This document shows positions 27,040 to 35,850 of a stretch of 64,000 nucleotides of DNA, one piece after another; the stretch's first letter is position 1; every line of letters starts with the position of its first letter. Source of the DNA: Rhizobium binae (GTDB lineage Bacteria > Pseudomonadota > Alphaproteobacteria > Rhizobiales > Rhizobiaceae); the NCBI RefSeq assembly GCF_017357225.1, contig NZ_CP071606.1, positions 372,001-436,000 of the forward strand. The letters are read 5' to 3'. The notes beneath the pieces were generated by a model. It was given only the letters and a program-made list of their open reading frames with translations, searched no databases and was not told the DNA's origin. Made by a program: the position numbers and the translations under genes.

Positions 27040-27300
27040 TCATACGCCAAGGTCGGCTGCATGAATGTGGATGCGCCCATCCCGCTCGACATCCCCGCGA
27101 TCGTACTTCGCGCAGGCAATCCGGCTGAAGAGGTCGATGTTTTCCTGAAGCCGGCTTTCGTCGCAACGCGGTGGCGCGGCAACCTCAAGAAGGGCTTGCC
27201 TGTCGATAACGACCATTTGGTTCGTACCGTCCGCATCCATGACCAGCAGCGCTTCCTCGCCGGACGACTTCATCATTCCACTGATCAGCTTCAAAGACAT
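27040..27300 (-). CDS. Small DUF1488-like protein, paralogue of the 8466 gene
   Basis: An 86-residue protein whose middle (VVIDRQALLEVAAPPRCDESRL) and end (DGRIHIHAADL) match the protein at 8466-8777. GGAG lies upstream of the ATG at 27300; longer in-frame starts add sequence without a ribosome-binding site. The DUF1488 assignment is tentative and the function unknown. A perfect FNR/FixK box is centred 111 bases upstream. Two paralogues, each preceded by such a box, suggests a real role in low-oxygen physiology. Confidence 0.76.
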   Translation of the reverse strand: MSLKLISGMMKSSGEEALLVMDADGTNQMVVIDRQALLEVAAPPRCDESRLQENIDLFSRIACAKYDRGDVERDGRIHIHAADLGV

Positions 27301-27404
27301 CGCTTTTCTCCGCATCGTTTGATTTCGTAAGACCTGCCGCGGGAAGCTGCCGGGCTCCTGGCGCAGTTTGTCGGACATTCTGTCGTGATGCCGGGCAACC
27401 TGCC

Positions 27405-27418
27405 TTGACGCATATCAA
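27405..27418. promoter_or_regulatory. FNR/FixK box, perfect core, upstream of DUF1488-like gene
   Basis: TTGACGCATATCAA is centred 111 bases upstream of the minus-strand ATG at 27300. The other flanking gene (27451-28035) ends, rather than starts, beside it. Confidence 0.78.
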
Positions 27419-27450
27419 GTAAAATCGCCCACAGGACACCTTACGCCTTC

Positions 27451-28035
27451 TCAGCCGAGGCCGCTCAAGAACTCATCGGTCTCCATGAGTTCCAGCTGGA
27501 CGGAAAATCGATCATGCAGCAGTTCCAGCGACGCGTCATAAGTGTCGTCGGCGCTGCTGCAGACGGCGTCCTTCAGCACGATGACACGATAGGCGAGATC
27601 GATGGCGCCGAGGGCCGTCGCAAGCACGCAGACATCCGTCTCCCCACCGGTGATCACAAGGGTGTCGACCCGCTCCGACTGAAGGACCGTATGGAGGCGG
27701 CCGTCGATCCAGGGCGAATAGGTGCGTTTGTCGAAGTATCGCGCCGGCGGAACAAGCGAGGCCAGCGAGGATGCCAGATCGACGAGCTCGGCCGGCAGAT
27801 GCTCGCCCGTCATCATCCACCATTTCTGATAGTAGTCGCGCCATTTTCCCGGCATCGCGTCCGGATGCTCGGGGGGCACGAAGCGGGTAAAAATCGTCCG
27901 GGACGGATGCCGGCCGGCAAGTTCCTCGATCTGTGGAGAGATCCGAGCCATCCAGGGCACGTGCCATGGGGTGTCTTCGGCAAACATGCGCTGCATGTCG
28001 ACGCAAAGATGCCGCCACTCGCCGATCCCGGCCAT
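27451..28035 (-). CDS. Isochorismatase-family cysteine hydrolase
   Basis: A 194-residue cysteine hydrolase with the expected catalytic triad: Asp13 (CVDMQRMF), Lys103 (FDKRTYSPW) and Cys136 (GGETDVCVLATA). Family members hydrolyse isochorismate, nicotinamide, N-carbamoyl compounds or biuret-like amides; the substrate here is not predictable. GGGAGGATGTG precedes the ATG at 28035, with an in-frame GTG just before it. It reads in the same direction as the DUF1488-like gene, 150 bases upstream of that gene's start, with the FNR/FixK box between them. Confidence 0.9.
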   Translation of the reverse strand: MAGIGEWRHLCVDMQRMFAEDTPWHVPWMARISPQIEELAGRHPSRTIFTRFVPPEHPDAMPGKWRDYYQKWWMMTGEHLPAELVDLASSLASLVPPARYFDKRTYSPWIDGRLHTVLQSERVDTLVITGGETDVCVLATALGAIDLAYRVIVLKDAVCSSADDTYDASLELLHDRFSVQLELMETDEFLSGLG

Positions 28036-28206
28036 CACATCCTCCCTTCGTCTTCGGGCGTCAACCGTTGCCCGGAACGAAAGTTCCCGAGGGGTGGAAG
28101 ATCAAAGCCTCCAGGGCATGTCGCGCAGAAGTGTGCAGCGGTCTTGGGTAAATGACATGCGTAAAACCAAGCTCTGAGGCGCGAATCTGAAAGATCGTGA
28201 TGCGCT

Positions 28207-30597
28207 TTAGGCAGTGGCTCCTGAAGCGATCGTCCGTGATCCGGCGCCACTCTCCGATTTGGCGAAGCAGTCGAGTTCGCGAAGAGGAACCGGCTTGGAG
28301 AAGAAATAGCCTTGCAGATCGGTGCAGCCGAGGGCGGTCAGGAAGTCGCGCTGATATTCGGTTTCGACCCCTTCCGCCGTCGTCGAAATGCCGAGGTTGC
28401 GGCTGAGGGTGACGATGGCGCCGATGATGGCCGCTCCGGTGGCTTTGGCGCCGAGCTGCGAGACGAAAGAACGATCGATCTTGATGCGGTCGATGTCGAA
28501 ACGCACCAGGTGGCTGAGGCATGAAAAGCCGGTCCCGAAATCATCGAGGGAAATTTGAACGCCCCGGCTGCGCAGTGATTTCAGCACCGTATGGACATCC
28601 GAATTGTCCTCGATCAGCGAGGACTCGGTGAGCTCGAGCTCGAGGCGGGATGGCGGCAGGCCGGTCTCTTCGAGGACGGCGAAGACTTCCCCGGCGAAAT
28701 TTGGTCTTCTGAGCTGGGCCGGCGACACGTTGACCGCTACAAAGGTGTCTTCAGGCCATTTGCAGGCGGCCCTGCAGGCTTCGCGCAGGACCCAGAAACC
28801 GAGGGCGTCGATGAGGCCGCCCTCCTCGGCTGCGGGGATGAAGCTGGCCGGCGTCAGCAGTCCGCGCTGGCTGTGACGCCAGCGCACGAGGGCTTCCGCG
28901 CCGGAGGCCGAATATCCGCCCTCGGCGCGATGCACCGTCTGGTAATAGACCTCAAGCGATCCGAAATCCGGCTTGCTGCCGCCCGGGCCGGGTTGGGGAC
29001 TGTCGGCGGACGCGGCCGTGCCTTTGGCCAGAACTTCGCGCAATTCGTTCTTGAGGATGTCGCGCGCATTCCTGCCGCCGTCCATGGACGGGGAATAGAC
29101 GCGCCATTGGCCTCTGCCGCCCATCTTTGCCTCGTAAAGCGCGACGTCGGCATAACGCATGAGGTCATCGGCAGTTCGCCCGGCATCCGGCACGATGGTG
29201 ATGCCGATCGAGCCGCCAACCCGGGCGACCGCTTCACCCCTCAGAAGCGGGAAGGGCCTGCCAAGTTCGGCGACGATCGCGTCGCATATCGATCGCAGGA
29301 TATGATCATCATCCTTGATGTCCCGGAGAAGCAGGGCAAATTCATCGCCTCCGAGGCGGGCGAGCGTATCATCAGGGCGAAGGACAGAGCGGATCCGCTC
29401 CGCGGCCATCCTGATGAGTTCATCACCGGCGGCGTGGCCGAACGTGTCGTTCACCGCTTTGAAGCGGTCGAGGTCGAGAAGCGCCACGGCCGAGCGCTCG
29501 GTCGAATGCCGCGTCTGGGTCACGCACTCCTCGAACCGCATGGCGAATAGAGCGCGGTTGGGAAGGCCGGTCAGCACGTCATGCAAGGCGAGCTGCCGTG
29601 CATGCAGCTCGCTTCTCTTCAGTTCGCCGAGACTGCTCCGAAGCCGCACGAGCAGCACTGAAAACAGCACGGCGATCACCAGGGCGGCAATCGAAAGCGC
29701 CGGCATCAATCGACCGATTACCCGTGAACCCGGCAGATCGGGTCGCCATACGATGAAGCCGATCGGTTCACCATTTGCCGTCGCGTCGATTTGGAACGCG
29801 ACCTCATTTTCGTCGGCATCGGCCGTGCGGGCAAAGCGCGCCCCGTTGAGACCCTGCTGCCGGCTCAATTCGTCGAGGGCGGCACCATCGAGAAACCGAA
29901 CGACGATCAGGAATTGCCGCATCGGCTGCGGATGTCCCCCGGGAGCTTCGTTGATGGCGACGATGCCGACGATCGTCGGTCGGCCCTCCAGCCGCATCAG
30001 ATTGGCCAGCGCATGGTTGGGGCGAACCGCGCTCGCCCGACGACTCTCCAGCGAGGATGGCGTTCGGTCGCTGAAAATCGGATTTTGGCTTGCCGTAAGA
30101 CGGCTATCCTTAAGAAGCGGCAAAAAGAGGGGTTTCATCCAGCGATAGCGTTTTTCCGTTTTCGCGTCGGTCAGCATGCTCAGCTGCGCCTTCTCGTCGA
30201 CGACAAAGGCCTGGTCGTATCCGAAGGCGGACATTGCGGTTTCGCTGATTGCACTGCCGGCCGCCCCGGTCAGAACCGTATCGAGGCTGGAGGAAACATC
30301 TGCCGACCGGGACGCGGGATAAACGCGGGCGAGATAGCCGTTGCCGAACTGACCGATGACATGGGCGACCTGATCGACCTGTTCCCGCAGGCGGGCATTC
30401 ACCAGCTGACGCTGGCGATCAAGGGCCGCAGCGTCGCTTTCGGTTCCCGCCCAAAGCGCCGATAGCACGACGAGTCCAATCGCTCCGAGCCCGCTGATAG
30501 CGATCAGAAAGAGAATTCTTCCCGAGGCGATCCAGGACTTCTGAAACGTGTTGGAGCTGGAAGGAACGACGATGTGCAAGCCTGGACCCCTGGACAC
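28207..30597 (-). CDS. Membrane-bound GGDEF-EAL cyclic-di-GMP protein
   Basis: The 796-residue protein has an N-terminal membrane helix (about residues 25-50), a periplasmic sensor region of about 220 residues, resembling CHASE4 in size and position, and a second helix near residue 300. A GGDEF domain follows with intact GGDEF at 416-420 and an inhibitory RxxD site at 407-410, then an EAL domain with intact EAL at 568-570. Both catalytic motifs look functional, so it may make and degrade c-di-GMP. The GTG start at 30597 is uncertain, since no strong ribosome-binding site is visible. It is divergent from an amino-acid-type binding protein gene. Confidence 0.92.
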   Translation of the reverse strand: MSRGPGLHIVVPSSSNTFQKSWIASGRILFLIAISGLGAIGLVVLSALWAGTESDAAALDRQRQLVNARLREQVDQVAHVIGQFGNGYLARVYPASRSADVSSSLDTVLTGAAGSAISETAMSAFGYDQAFVVDEKAQLSMLTDAKTEKRYRWMKPLFLPLLKDSRLTASQNPIFSDRTPSSLESRRASAVRPNHALANLMRLEGRPTIVGIVAINEAPGGHPQPMRQFLIVVRFLDGAALDELSRQQGLNGARFARTADADENEVAFQIDATANGEPIGFIVWRPDLPGSRVIGRLMPALSIAALVIAVLFSVLLVRLRSSLGELKRSELHARQLALHDVLTGLPNRALFAMRFEECVTQTRHSTERSAVALLDLDRFKAVNDTFGHAAGDELIRMAAERIRSVLRPDDTLARLGGDEFALLLRDIKDDDHILRSICDAIVAELGRPFPLLRGEAVARVGGSIGITIVPDAGRTADDLMRYADVALYEAKMGGRGQWRVYSPSMDGGRNARDILKNELREVLAKGTAASADSPQPGPGGSKPDFGSLEVYYQTVHRAEGGYSASGAEALVRWRHSQRGLLTPASFIPAAEEGGLIDALGFWVLREACRAACKWPEDTFVAVNVSPAQLRRPNFAGEVFAVLEETGLPPSRLELELTESSLIEDNSDVHTVLKSLRSRGVQISLDDFGTGFSCLSHLVRFDIDRIKIDRSFVSQLGAKATGAAIIGAIVTLSRNLGISTTAEGVETEYQRDFLTALGCTDLQGYFFSKPVPLRELDCFAKSESGAGSRTIASGATA

Positions 30598-30703
30598 CTC
30601 GATACGGGCGCGTTCGCCAACGCTAACAAATAAGCGTTCACGTAGAATTAAAGGCTGCGGCGCACTATAGGGCGAGATCGATTACGCCCAGGGGGTTCCG
30701 GCG

Positions 30704-31510
30704 ATGTTGCGAATATCCATTCAGACTTTATTGCGCGGAGCGCTGATGGTGGGCGCAGTGGGTATCGTTTTGGCTGCGGTCTCGCCGCAGCCGGTGGCCG
30801 CGCAAGAGCGAATGCCGATGAGAATTGCCGTCGAAGGTGCGTTTCCGCCCTTCAACTATCTCGATGCGAACAACAAACTTCAGGGTTTTGACATCGATAT
30901 TGCCAATGCCCTCTGCGAGACCGGCAAGTTCGAATGCGAGTTCATCATCGAGAAGTGGGACGACATGATTCCCGATCTCATTGCCGGAAAATACGACGCG
31001 ATCATCTCATCCATGTCGATGAGCCTGGAGCGGCGTCAGAAGGTCGCTTTCACCGAGAAATATTACAACAGCCCGACAGTGTTCATCGCTCGGAAGGATT
31101 CGCCGATCAGTGACATCAGCCCTACCGCCCTCAGTGGCAAAAATCTCGGGGTGACGTCGTCGACGGCGCAGGAATCTTATGCCAACCATTTCTATCCCGA
31201 CATGAAAAAGACGGTATTCCGGTCGTCGCCGGAACTGTACAAAGGGCTGTCGGACGGGCGCGTCGACATTATCCTAGAGGATAAGCTCGCCATTTACGAC
31301 TGGATCGCCAATACGAAGGCGGGAACCTGCTGCGCGTTCAAGGGGCCGGATCTGCTCGACGTCACTTATTTTGGCGAAGGTGCCGGGATTGCGGTGCGTC
31401 TGGACGACAAGGAGCGTCTTGCACGCCTGAACGAGGCGTTGAAGGCGATCAAGGAAGACGGGACCTATGACATGATCAATGCCAAATATTTCCCGTTCAG
31501 CATCCAGTAG
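30704..31510 (+). CDS. Orphan amino-acid-type periplasmic binding protein
   Basis: A 268-residue family-3 solute-binding protein of the HisJ/ArgT type. A signal peptide (hydrophobic stretch about residues 11-28, cleavage after PVAAQ) precedes the ligand-binding opening MRIAVEGAFPPFNYLDANN and the family signature GFDIDIANAL. The C-terminal lobe has LSDGRVDIILEDKLAI. The family usually imports polar or basic amino acids, but no permease or ATPase gene adjoins. It is divergent from the GGDEF-EAL gene and followed by a strong terminator, so it forms its own transcript. It may share a transporter encoded elsewhere or present ligand to a sensor. Confidence 0.92.
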   Translation: MLRISIQTLLRGALMVGAVGIVLAAVSPQPVAAQERMPMRIAVEGAFPPFNYLDANNKLQGFDIDIANALCETGKFECEFIIEKWDDMIPDLIAGKYDAIISSMSMSLERRQKVAFTEKYYNSPTVFIARKDSPISDISPTALSGKNLGVTSSTAQESYANHFYPDMKKTVFRSSPELYKGLSDGRVDIILEDKLAIYDWIANTKAGTCCAFKGPDLLDVTYFGEGAGIAVRLDDKERLARLNEALKAIKEDGTYDMINAKYFPFSIQ

Positions 31511-31540
31511 CAGACAACAGAATTTTCGTGTGACTGCTGC

Positions 31541-31575
31541 GAGATGGCCGGTTCTTCCCGGCCATCTCCTTTTTT
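31541..31575 (+). terminator. Rho-independent terminator after binding-protein gene
   Basis: GAGATGGCCGG (31541-31551) and CCGGCCATCTC (31558-31568) form a perfect 11-bp stem with a six-base loop, followed by C and six T residues. It ends the plus-strand transcript; the fdhA gene converges from the other side. Confidence 0.93.
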
Positions 31576-31618
31576 AGCTCAAGCGCCGCGGCCCACTTTA
31601 GCGCGACATGTTTTAGCG

Positions 31619-32809
31619 TCAGGCGGCTTTCGCGACCTCTCCATGCGGATCGAGAACAAACTTCGTCGCCGCGCCATGGTCGAAGCTCTCATATCCCTGG
31701 ACGGCTTCGTCGAGCGGGATGACCTTGGCGTTGACGATGTCGGCGATCGGCAAGCGGTCGTGGAGGATCGCTTGCATGAGCTGGCGGTTATATTTGAGCA
31801 CCGGCGTCTGGCCGGTGTGGAAGGACTGCGCCTTGGCCCAGCCGAGGCCGAAGCGAAGCGAAAGATTGCCATGTTTGGCGGCATTGTCGACGGCGCCCGG
31901 ATCCTCGGTGACGTAGAGGCCGGGAATGCCGATCGAGCCGGCGGCGCGGGTGATCTCCATCATCTGGTTGAGCACGATCGCCGGCTGTTCACCGCCCGAA
32001 TGGCCGCGGGCCTCGAAGCCGACGGCGTCGATGGCGCTGTCCACCTCGTTGCTGCCGACGACCTCCGCGATCATGTCGCCGAGACGGTCGCTCTTGGAGA
32101 GGTCGATCGGTTCGAAACCGACCTTGGCCGCATGCGCCAGGCGATCCTTGTTGAAATCACCGATCATGACAACGGCCGCGCCGAGGATGCGGGCCGAAGC
32201 AGCTGCCGCAAGGCCGACAGGGCCGGCGCCGGCGATGTAGACCGTCGAGCCGACGCCGACGCCGGCGCGCACTGCGCCATGGAAGCCAGTCGGCAGAATG
32301 TCGGAGAGCATGGTGAGATCGCGGATCTTCGCCATCGCCTTGTCCCGATCCGGGATCTTCAGCAGGTTGAAATCAGCGTAGGGGATGGTGACATAGCGTG
32401 CCTGTCCGCCGATCCAGCCACCCATGTCGACATAGCCGTATGCGCCACCGGCGCGGGCCGGATTGACCGTCAGGCAGACGCCGGTATCCTGGGATTTGCA
32501 GCAGCGGCAACGGCCGCAGGCGACATTGAACGGCACCGAGACGATATCGCCGATGTCGAGCATCTCGACGTCGATCCCTTTCTCGATGATCTCGCCGGTG
32601 ATTTCGTGGCCGAGGACCAGGCCCGGCATCGCCGTCGTGCGGCCGCGGACCATGTGCTGGTCGGAGCCGCAGATGTTGGTCGAGATCACTTTCAGAATGA
32701 CGCCGTGTTCGATGCGGCGGCCGTCGGGCGCCTCCAGCTTCGGGTCGTCGATGTCGCGAACTTCGACCTTGCCCGGCCTCAGGTAAACGACGCCTCTATT
32801 CTTGCTCAT
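31619..32809 (-). CDS. fdhA: Glutathione-independent formaldehyde dehydrogenase
   Basis: The 396-residue zinc enzyme oxidises formaldehyde (and dismutates aldehydes) with tightly bound NAD. Features: MSKNRGVVYLRPGKVEVRDI at the start, catalytic zinc region NICGSDQHMVRGR and GHEITGE, structural zinc Cys in CGRCRCCKSQDTGVC, and the NAD motif AGAGPVGLAAAASAR. These closely match the Pseudomonas FdhA family. GGGAGGAATCC precedes the ATG. Formaldehyde is released by demethylation of betaine and sarcosine, so the gene is functionally linked to the carnitine/betaine cluster a few kilobases away; that link is inference. It is monocistronic. Confidence 0.95.
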   Translation of the reverse strand: MSKNRGVVYLRPGKVEVRDIDDPKLEAPDGRRIEHGVILKVISTNICGSDQHMVRGRTTAMPGLVLGHEITGEIIEKGIDVEMLDIGDIVSVPFNVACGRCRCCKSQDTGVCLTVNPARAGGAYGYVDMGGWIGGQARYVTIPYADFNLLKIPDRDKAMAKIRDLTMLSDILPTGFHGAVRAGVGVGSTVYIAGAGPVGLAAAASARILGAAVVMIGDFNKDRLAHAAKVGFEPIDLSKSDRLGDMIAEVVGSNEVDSAIDAVGFEARGHSGGEQPAIVLNQMMEITRAAGSIGIPGLYVTEDPGAVDNAAKHGNLSLRFGLGWAKAQSFHTGQTPVLKYNRQLMQAILHDRLPIADIVNAKVIPLDEAVQGYESFDHGAATKFVLDPHGEVAKAA

Positions 32810-33410
32810 GGATTCCTCCCATTTGTTGAATGCCTGGATCTGCAGCCGATGCAGCCGATGGCATTAGCTTTCTCCGGGCTGCCTCCTCTGCAGTCCGGCA
32901 TTCACACGCCGCATCGGGCGAAGTTCGAATTTCGCAGATAGGCGGGGACAGACTGGATCGAGGAGAGAGTGAACACGATAGGCTTGGCCTGTCGTGTCGC
33001 TCGTCTTCGCCCGCCGCAATCCGTAGATCTGCTGCGAAAGAGCTGGTTAGGCTACAGAACCTCCTTTCGATCCGTCAGGATCGCTTTCCGGTGATTCCTG
33101 AGGATTTCAGTTCTTCTATCACCGCGGGGCAGCGCGCCGGCGGCCTGCCTGCCATACTTCATGTCGCTGGCTTGCTAGGCAGCGCCGTGAACATGACAAG
33201 AAAACCATGCCTGACGAAAAACAGAGCCCGGAAAAACGACACGGGTGCCCCTCAAGACGACAATCGGCAAAGTCGTCCGGCCTGAGGTGATCATATCCGT
33301 TCGGCAAGAGGCAGAAACCGTCGTCAATCGTGATTGGACATCGGCTGCGACCTGAGCCACGCTATTTGCTGGGAGCGGACCGTCTATTTCTCCGAAGATA
33401 GGAGGCCGGA
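32810..33410. other. 600-bp intergenic region without a convincing gene
   Basis: A plus-strand frame (32830-33285) is open but has low-complexity, antisense-like composition and no ribosome-binding site, so I do not call it. No FNR box, operator or terminator-like hairpin stands out. It must hold the promoters of fdhA (left, minus) and of the unknown gene at 33411 (right, plus). Confidence 0.5.
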
Positions 33411-33845
33411 ATGGAACAGTACGCACTGGAGCAGCTGAAAACAGTTGCCAAGATCAGCACGAGCCTTAAGCGCCTTGAACTGACACGGCGCGAACGCATT
33501 GAACGGTGGGCCGAAAGTCTCGAACGCAGCCCCAAACCGTTTCTGAAGACGCTTCACGAAACAGAATATCAGCCGATCGCAGATCGGATTGCCCTGCGGG
33601 ATGACGACACCCCGATCTCTGTTGCTTTCGCTGATCCCATTCTGCGGGCGGCCGGAATGGAAAATGACAGCTATGGAGAAGCGAAACGGTTCTTCGAACT
33701 CAGCGACGAACAGTTGCACGAGCTTGTCTGCTTCTGTCATTTTGGCGAAAGCGTCAGCGCTGCAGCAGTTGCTCGCCGCGTGCGAAGGATCGCAGATCCG
33801 AGATCGGGCGGGTTTTTCGCTCAGCTTCGTGCGTTCTTTAGCTGA
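33411..33845 (+). CDS. Hypothetical protein, 144 residues
   Basis: The ATG is preceded by the strong AGGAGG (TAGGAGGCCGGA). The product is soluble and helical, with an N-terminal charged segment (LKRLELTRRERIERWAESLERSP), a middle containing ETEYQPIADRIALRDDDTPI, and a C-terminal part with CFCHFGESVSAAAVARRVRRIAD. Three Cys lie close together but do not form a recognisable metal site. I do not recognise a family. It stands alone between fdhA and the EamA transporter gene. Confidence 0.72.
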   Translation: MEQYALEQLKTVAKISTSLKRLELTRRERIERWAESLERSPKPFLKTLHETEYQPIADRIALRDDDTPISVAFADPILRAAGMENDSYGEAKRFFELSDEQLHELVCFCHFGESVSAAAVARRVRRIADPRSGGFFAQLRAFFS

Positions 33846-33960
33846 TTGGGGCTAAAGAGCTCGCGACGGCGGCCGCGCCAGCGGCGTGAAATCTGCGGCC
33901 TTGTCCGGCCTGCAGGGACTTGCGCTGTTACCCGGCCAAGTAGGTCGACGACCGTCCGGC

Positions 33961-34866
33961 TTAGCGGTCGTGCGACCAACGGCTTCGTCTAGCGTCGATT
34001 GCCGTATGCCAGAGCACGGCGCCGAGGATGATGGCGCCGCCGAAATAGGTGGCGACGGGCGGCTCTTCGGAAAATAGCAGCCACACCCAGAAGGGCGTGA
34101 GCACGATTTCCATCGTGCCGATCAGTGCGGCTTCCGCCGGCGGCATCCGTTTTGCCCCTGCGAGGAAGAGCACCAGCGCCAGCGAGAAATTTGTGGCGCC
34201 GAAGGCGGCAAGGACAACCCAATTGTGCAGGTCGAGCGAGCCGACCGAGCTGAAAGGCGCGAAGATGACGAGGGTCAGGAAGGCGCTGACCACGGTCGGC
34301 GGCAGGCTCGGCACGCCGGGATTGATGCGCGGAATGATGATGACGAGCGCGAAGGAGGCGGTCATGCCGAGCGCCAGCAGATCGCCCCAGCCGGTGCCGC
34401 CGCCGATTGATGAGGCGACGATGACGCCGACGCCGAAGAGGGACACGGCGCCGGCGATCAGCGTTCGCCTGGCAACCCTCTCCCTGAGGATGAGCCAGCC
34501 GAACAGAGCCGCGATGAAGGGCGTCGTCGCATAGATCATCGTCACATTGGCGACGGTGGTCATGTAGAGCGCCCCAATGAAACATCCCTGACTGAAGGTC
34601 TGGCATGCGATCATCGCAAGACCTGACGGATGGAAGACGGAACGCCATTGCCGCCGCGAGATGCCCCCTTCGAGGAAAAGGCAGGGGATCAGCAGGAACA
34701 GGCCTCCGAACAGCGACCGCCAGGCGATCGCCGTCCATACGTCGGTGGTGAGGAGTCGCGAGTAAACGCCGCTCGCGCTCCAGGCAAGTGTCGCGGCAAC
34801 AATGAGAAGCACACCCTTCTCGTGCTCGCTGCCTGCGAGCTGTCTTGGCGGATTTTGAATGGTCAC
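33961..34866 (-). CDS. EamA-family (DMT) transporter
   Basis: A membrane protein of about 301 residues with ten hydrophobic helices in two EamA repeats (the first ending near LFGWLILRERVARR, the second ending near FGGAIILGAVLWHTAI), the standard layout of drug/metabolite exporters. I place the start at GTG 34866; longer frames run into the divergent promoter and no strong ribosome-binding site is visible. It is divergent from a LysR regulator, and the gap contains a 12-bp palindrome. Such pairs usually mean that the regulator controls the exporter. Substrate unknown. Confidence 0.88.
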   Translation of the reverse strand: MTIQNPPRQLAGSEHEKGVLLIVAATLAWSASGVYSRLLTTDVWTAIAWRSLFGGLFLLIPCLFLEGGISRRQWRSVFHPSGLAMIACQTFSQGCFIGALYMTTVANVTMIYATTPFIAALFGWLILRERVARRTLIAGAVSLFGVGVIVASSIGGGTGWGDLLALGMTASFALVIIIPRINPGVPSLPPTVVSAFLTLVIFAPFSSVGSLDLHNWVVLAAFGATNFSLALVLFLAGAKRMPPAEAALIGTMEIVLTPFWVWLLFSEEPPVATYFGGAIILGAVLWHTAIDARRSRWSHDR

Positions 34867-34943
34867 GCAGGGATTCTCAAAGAAGGAAGTCGAACGCCGC
34901 TCATTTCTGCGCCAGCATTTGACATTAGACAAACGAATAGTAG

Positions 34944-34955
34944 TGATAGCTATCA
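34944..34955. promoter_or_regulatory. Candidate LysR-type operator between exporter and regulator
   Basis: TGATAGCTATCA is a perfect 12-bp palindrome in the 111-bp divergent gap, 23 bases before the LysR ATG. LysR proteins bind dyads with T/A ends and often repress their own gene from such a position. Confidence 0.45.
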
Positions 34956-34977
34956 TCGAATTTTTCTATGACTGCCG

Positions 34978-35850
34978 ATGCAAGAGCCGATCGAAAGCGA
35001 CCTCCTCAGAACCTTCCTTGTTGTCGCCGAGACATCGAACTTTTCGGCGGCCGCCCAGCGTATCGGGCGGACGCAATCTGCCGTCAGCACCCAGATCAAA
35101 AGGCTCGAGGCGGCGATCGGCGAAAGCCTTTTTGAGCGCGGTGCCCGCGGCGTGCTGCTGACGCGCCAAGGCATTCAGCTGGTGCCCTATGCCCGCAGGG
35201 TCATCGATCTTCTCAACGAGGCGGCCGCGACGATCCGCAGCAAGCCGCTCGACGGGCCGGTGCGCATCGGAATTCCCGAGGAATATAGCCAGACGGTGCT
35301 GCCGGCAGCGCTTGCGGCTTTTGCGGTTCGACATCCGGCGGTCGAAGTCACGGTCTCCTGCGACTACACGGCCCGCAACCTCGCCGCCCTGGAACGGGAC
35401 GAGCTCGATCTCGCCGTCGTTTTTGACTGGAGCGACCAGAACAAGGGTGAGGTTCTCTGCGTCGATCCGACCGTCTGGGTGACATCCGTGGTGCACCGGC
35501 TGCACGACATCGACCCCCTTCCGGTTGCGACCTATCGCAACTCTTCCTGGTCACGTGATTTTGCGCTCCGCTCGCTGGAGCAGATCGGCCGCAGCTACCG
35601 GGTCGCCTTCATCGCAGACACCGGTTCGGGGCTGAAGAATGCCCTGACCGCCGGCCTCGCCGTCACGACGCTTTCCCGCAGCAGCATTCCGCCCGGCTGC
35701 CGCGAGCTGACCGCCGAGGATGGCTTCCCGCCGGTCGATTCCTCGAAGGTCGTGCTGCGTCGCAATAGTTTCCGCTCTAGCGAGGCCGTGCGGGAATTGG
35801 CCGAAATGCTGCGGGACGCATTCCAGCCTATGTCGGCGCCGATGGTATGA
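34978..35850 (+). CDS. LysR-family transcriptional regulator
   Basis: A 290-residue regulator with the N-terminal winged helix (LLRTFLVVAETSNFSAAAQRIGRTQSAVSTQIKRLEAAIG) and a PBP-like effector domain beginning near PVRIGIPEEYSQTVLP. It reads divergently from the EamA exporter, its probable target. The ATG at 34978 lacks a clear ribosome-binding site. Its 3' end overlaps the convergent GlxA-type gene by 23 bases. Confidence 0.93.
   Translation: MQEPIESDLLRTFLVVAETSNFSAAAQRIGRTQSAVSTQIKRLEAAIGESLFERGARGVLLTRQGIQLVPYARRVIDLLNEAAATIRSKPLDGPVRIGIPEEYSQTVLPAALAAFAVRHPAVEVTVSCDYTARNLAALERDELDLAVVFDWSDQNKGEVLCVDPTVWVTSVVHRLHDIDPLPVATYRNSSWSRDFALRSLEQIGRSYRVAFIADTGSGLKNALTAGLAVTTLSRSSIPPGCRELTAEDGFPPVDSSKVVLRRNSFRSSEAVRELAEMLRDAFQPMSAPMV

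Noticed and set aside
31439..31452. TTGAAGGCGATCAA, a perfect FNR core
   Set aside because: It lies inside the coding sequence of the binding protein near its 3' end, with no gene starting downstream on either strand at suitable distance.
31544..32941. Plus-strand open frame of 465 codons opposite fdhA
   Set aside because: Antisense shadow of a GC-rich gene: composition dominated by Asp, Ala, Arg and His, no domain; fdhA on the other strand is unmistakable.
32830..33285. Open frame of 151 codons upstream of the unknown gene at 33411
   Set aside because: No ribosome-binding site, low-information sequence rich in Ser, Arg and Ala, no recognisable motif.
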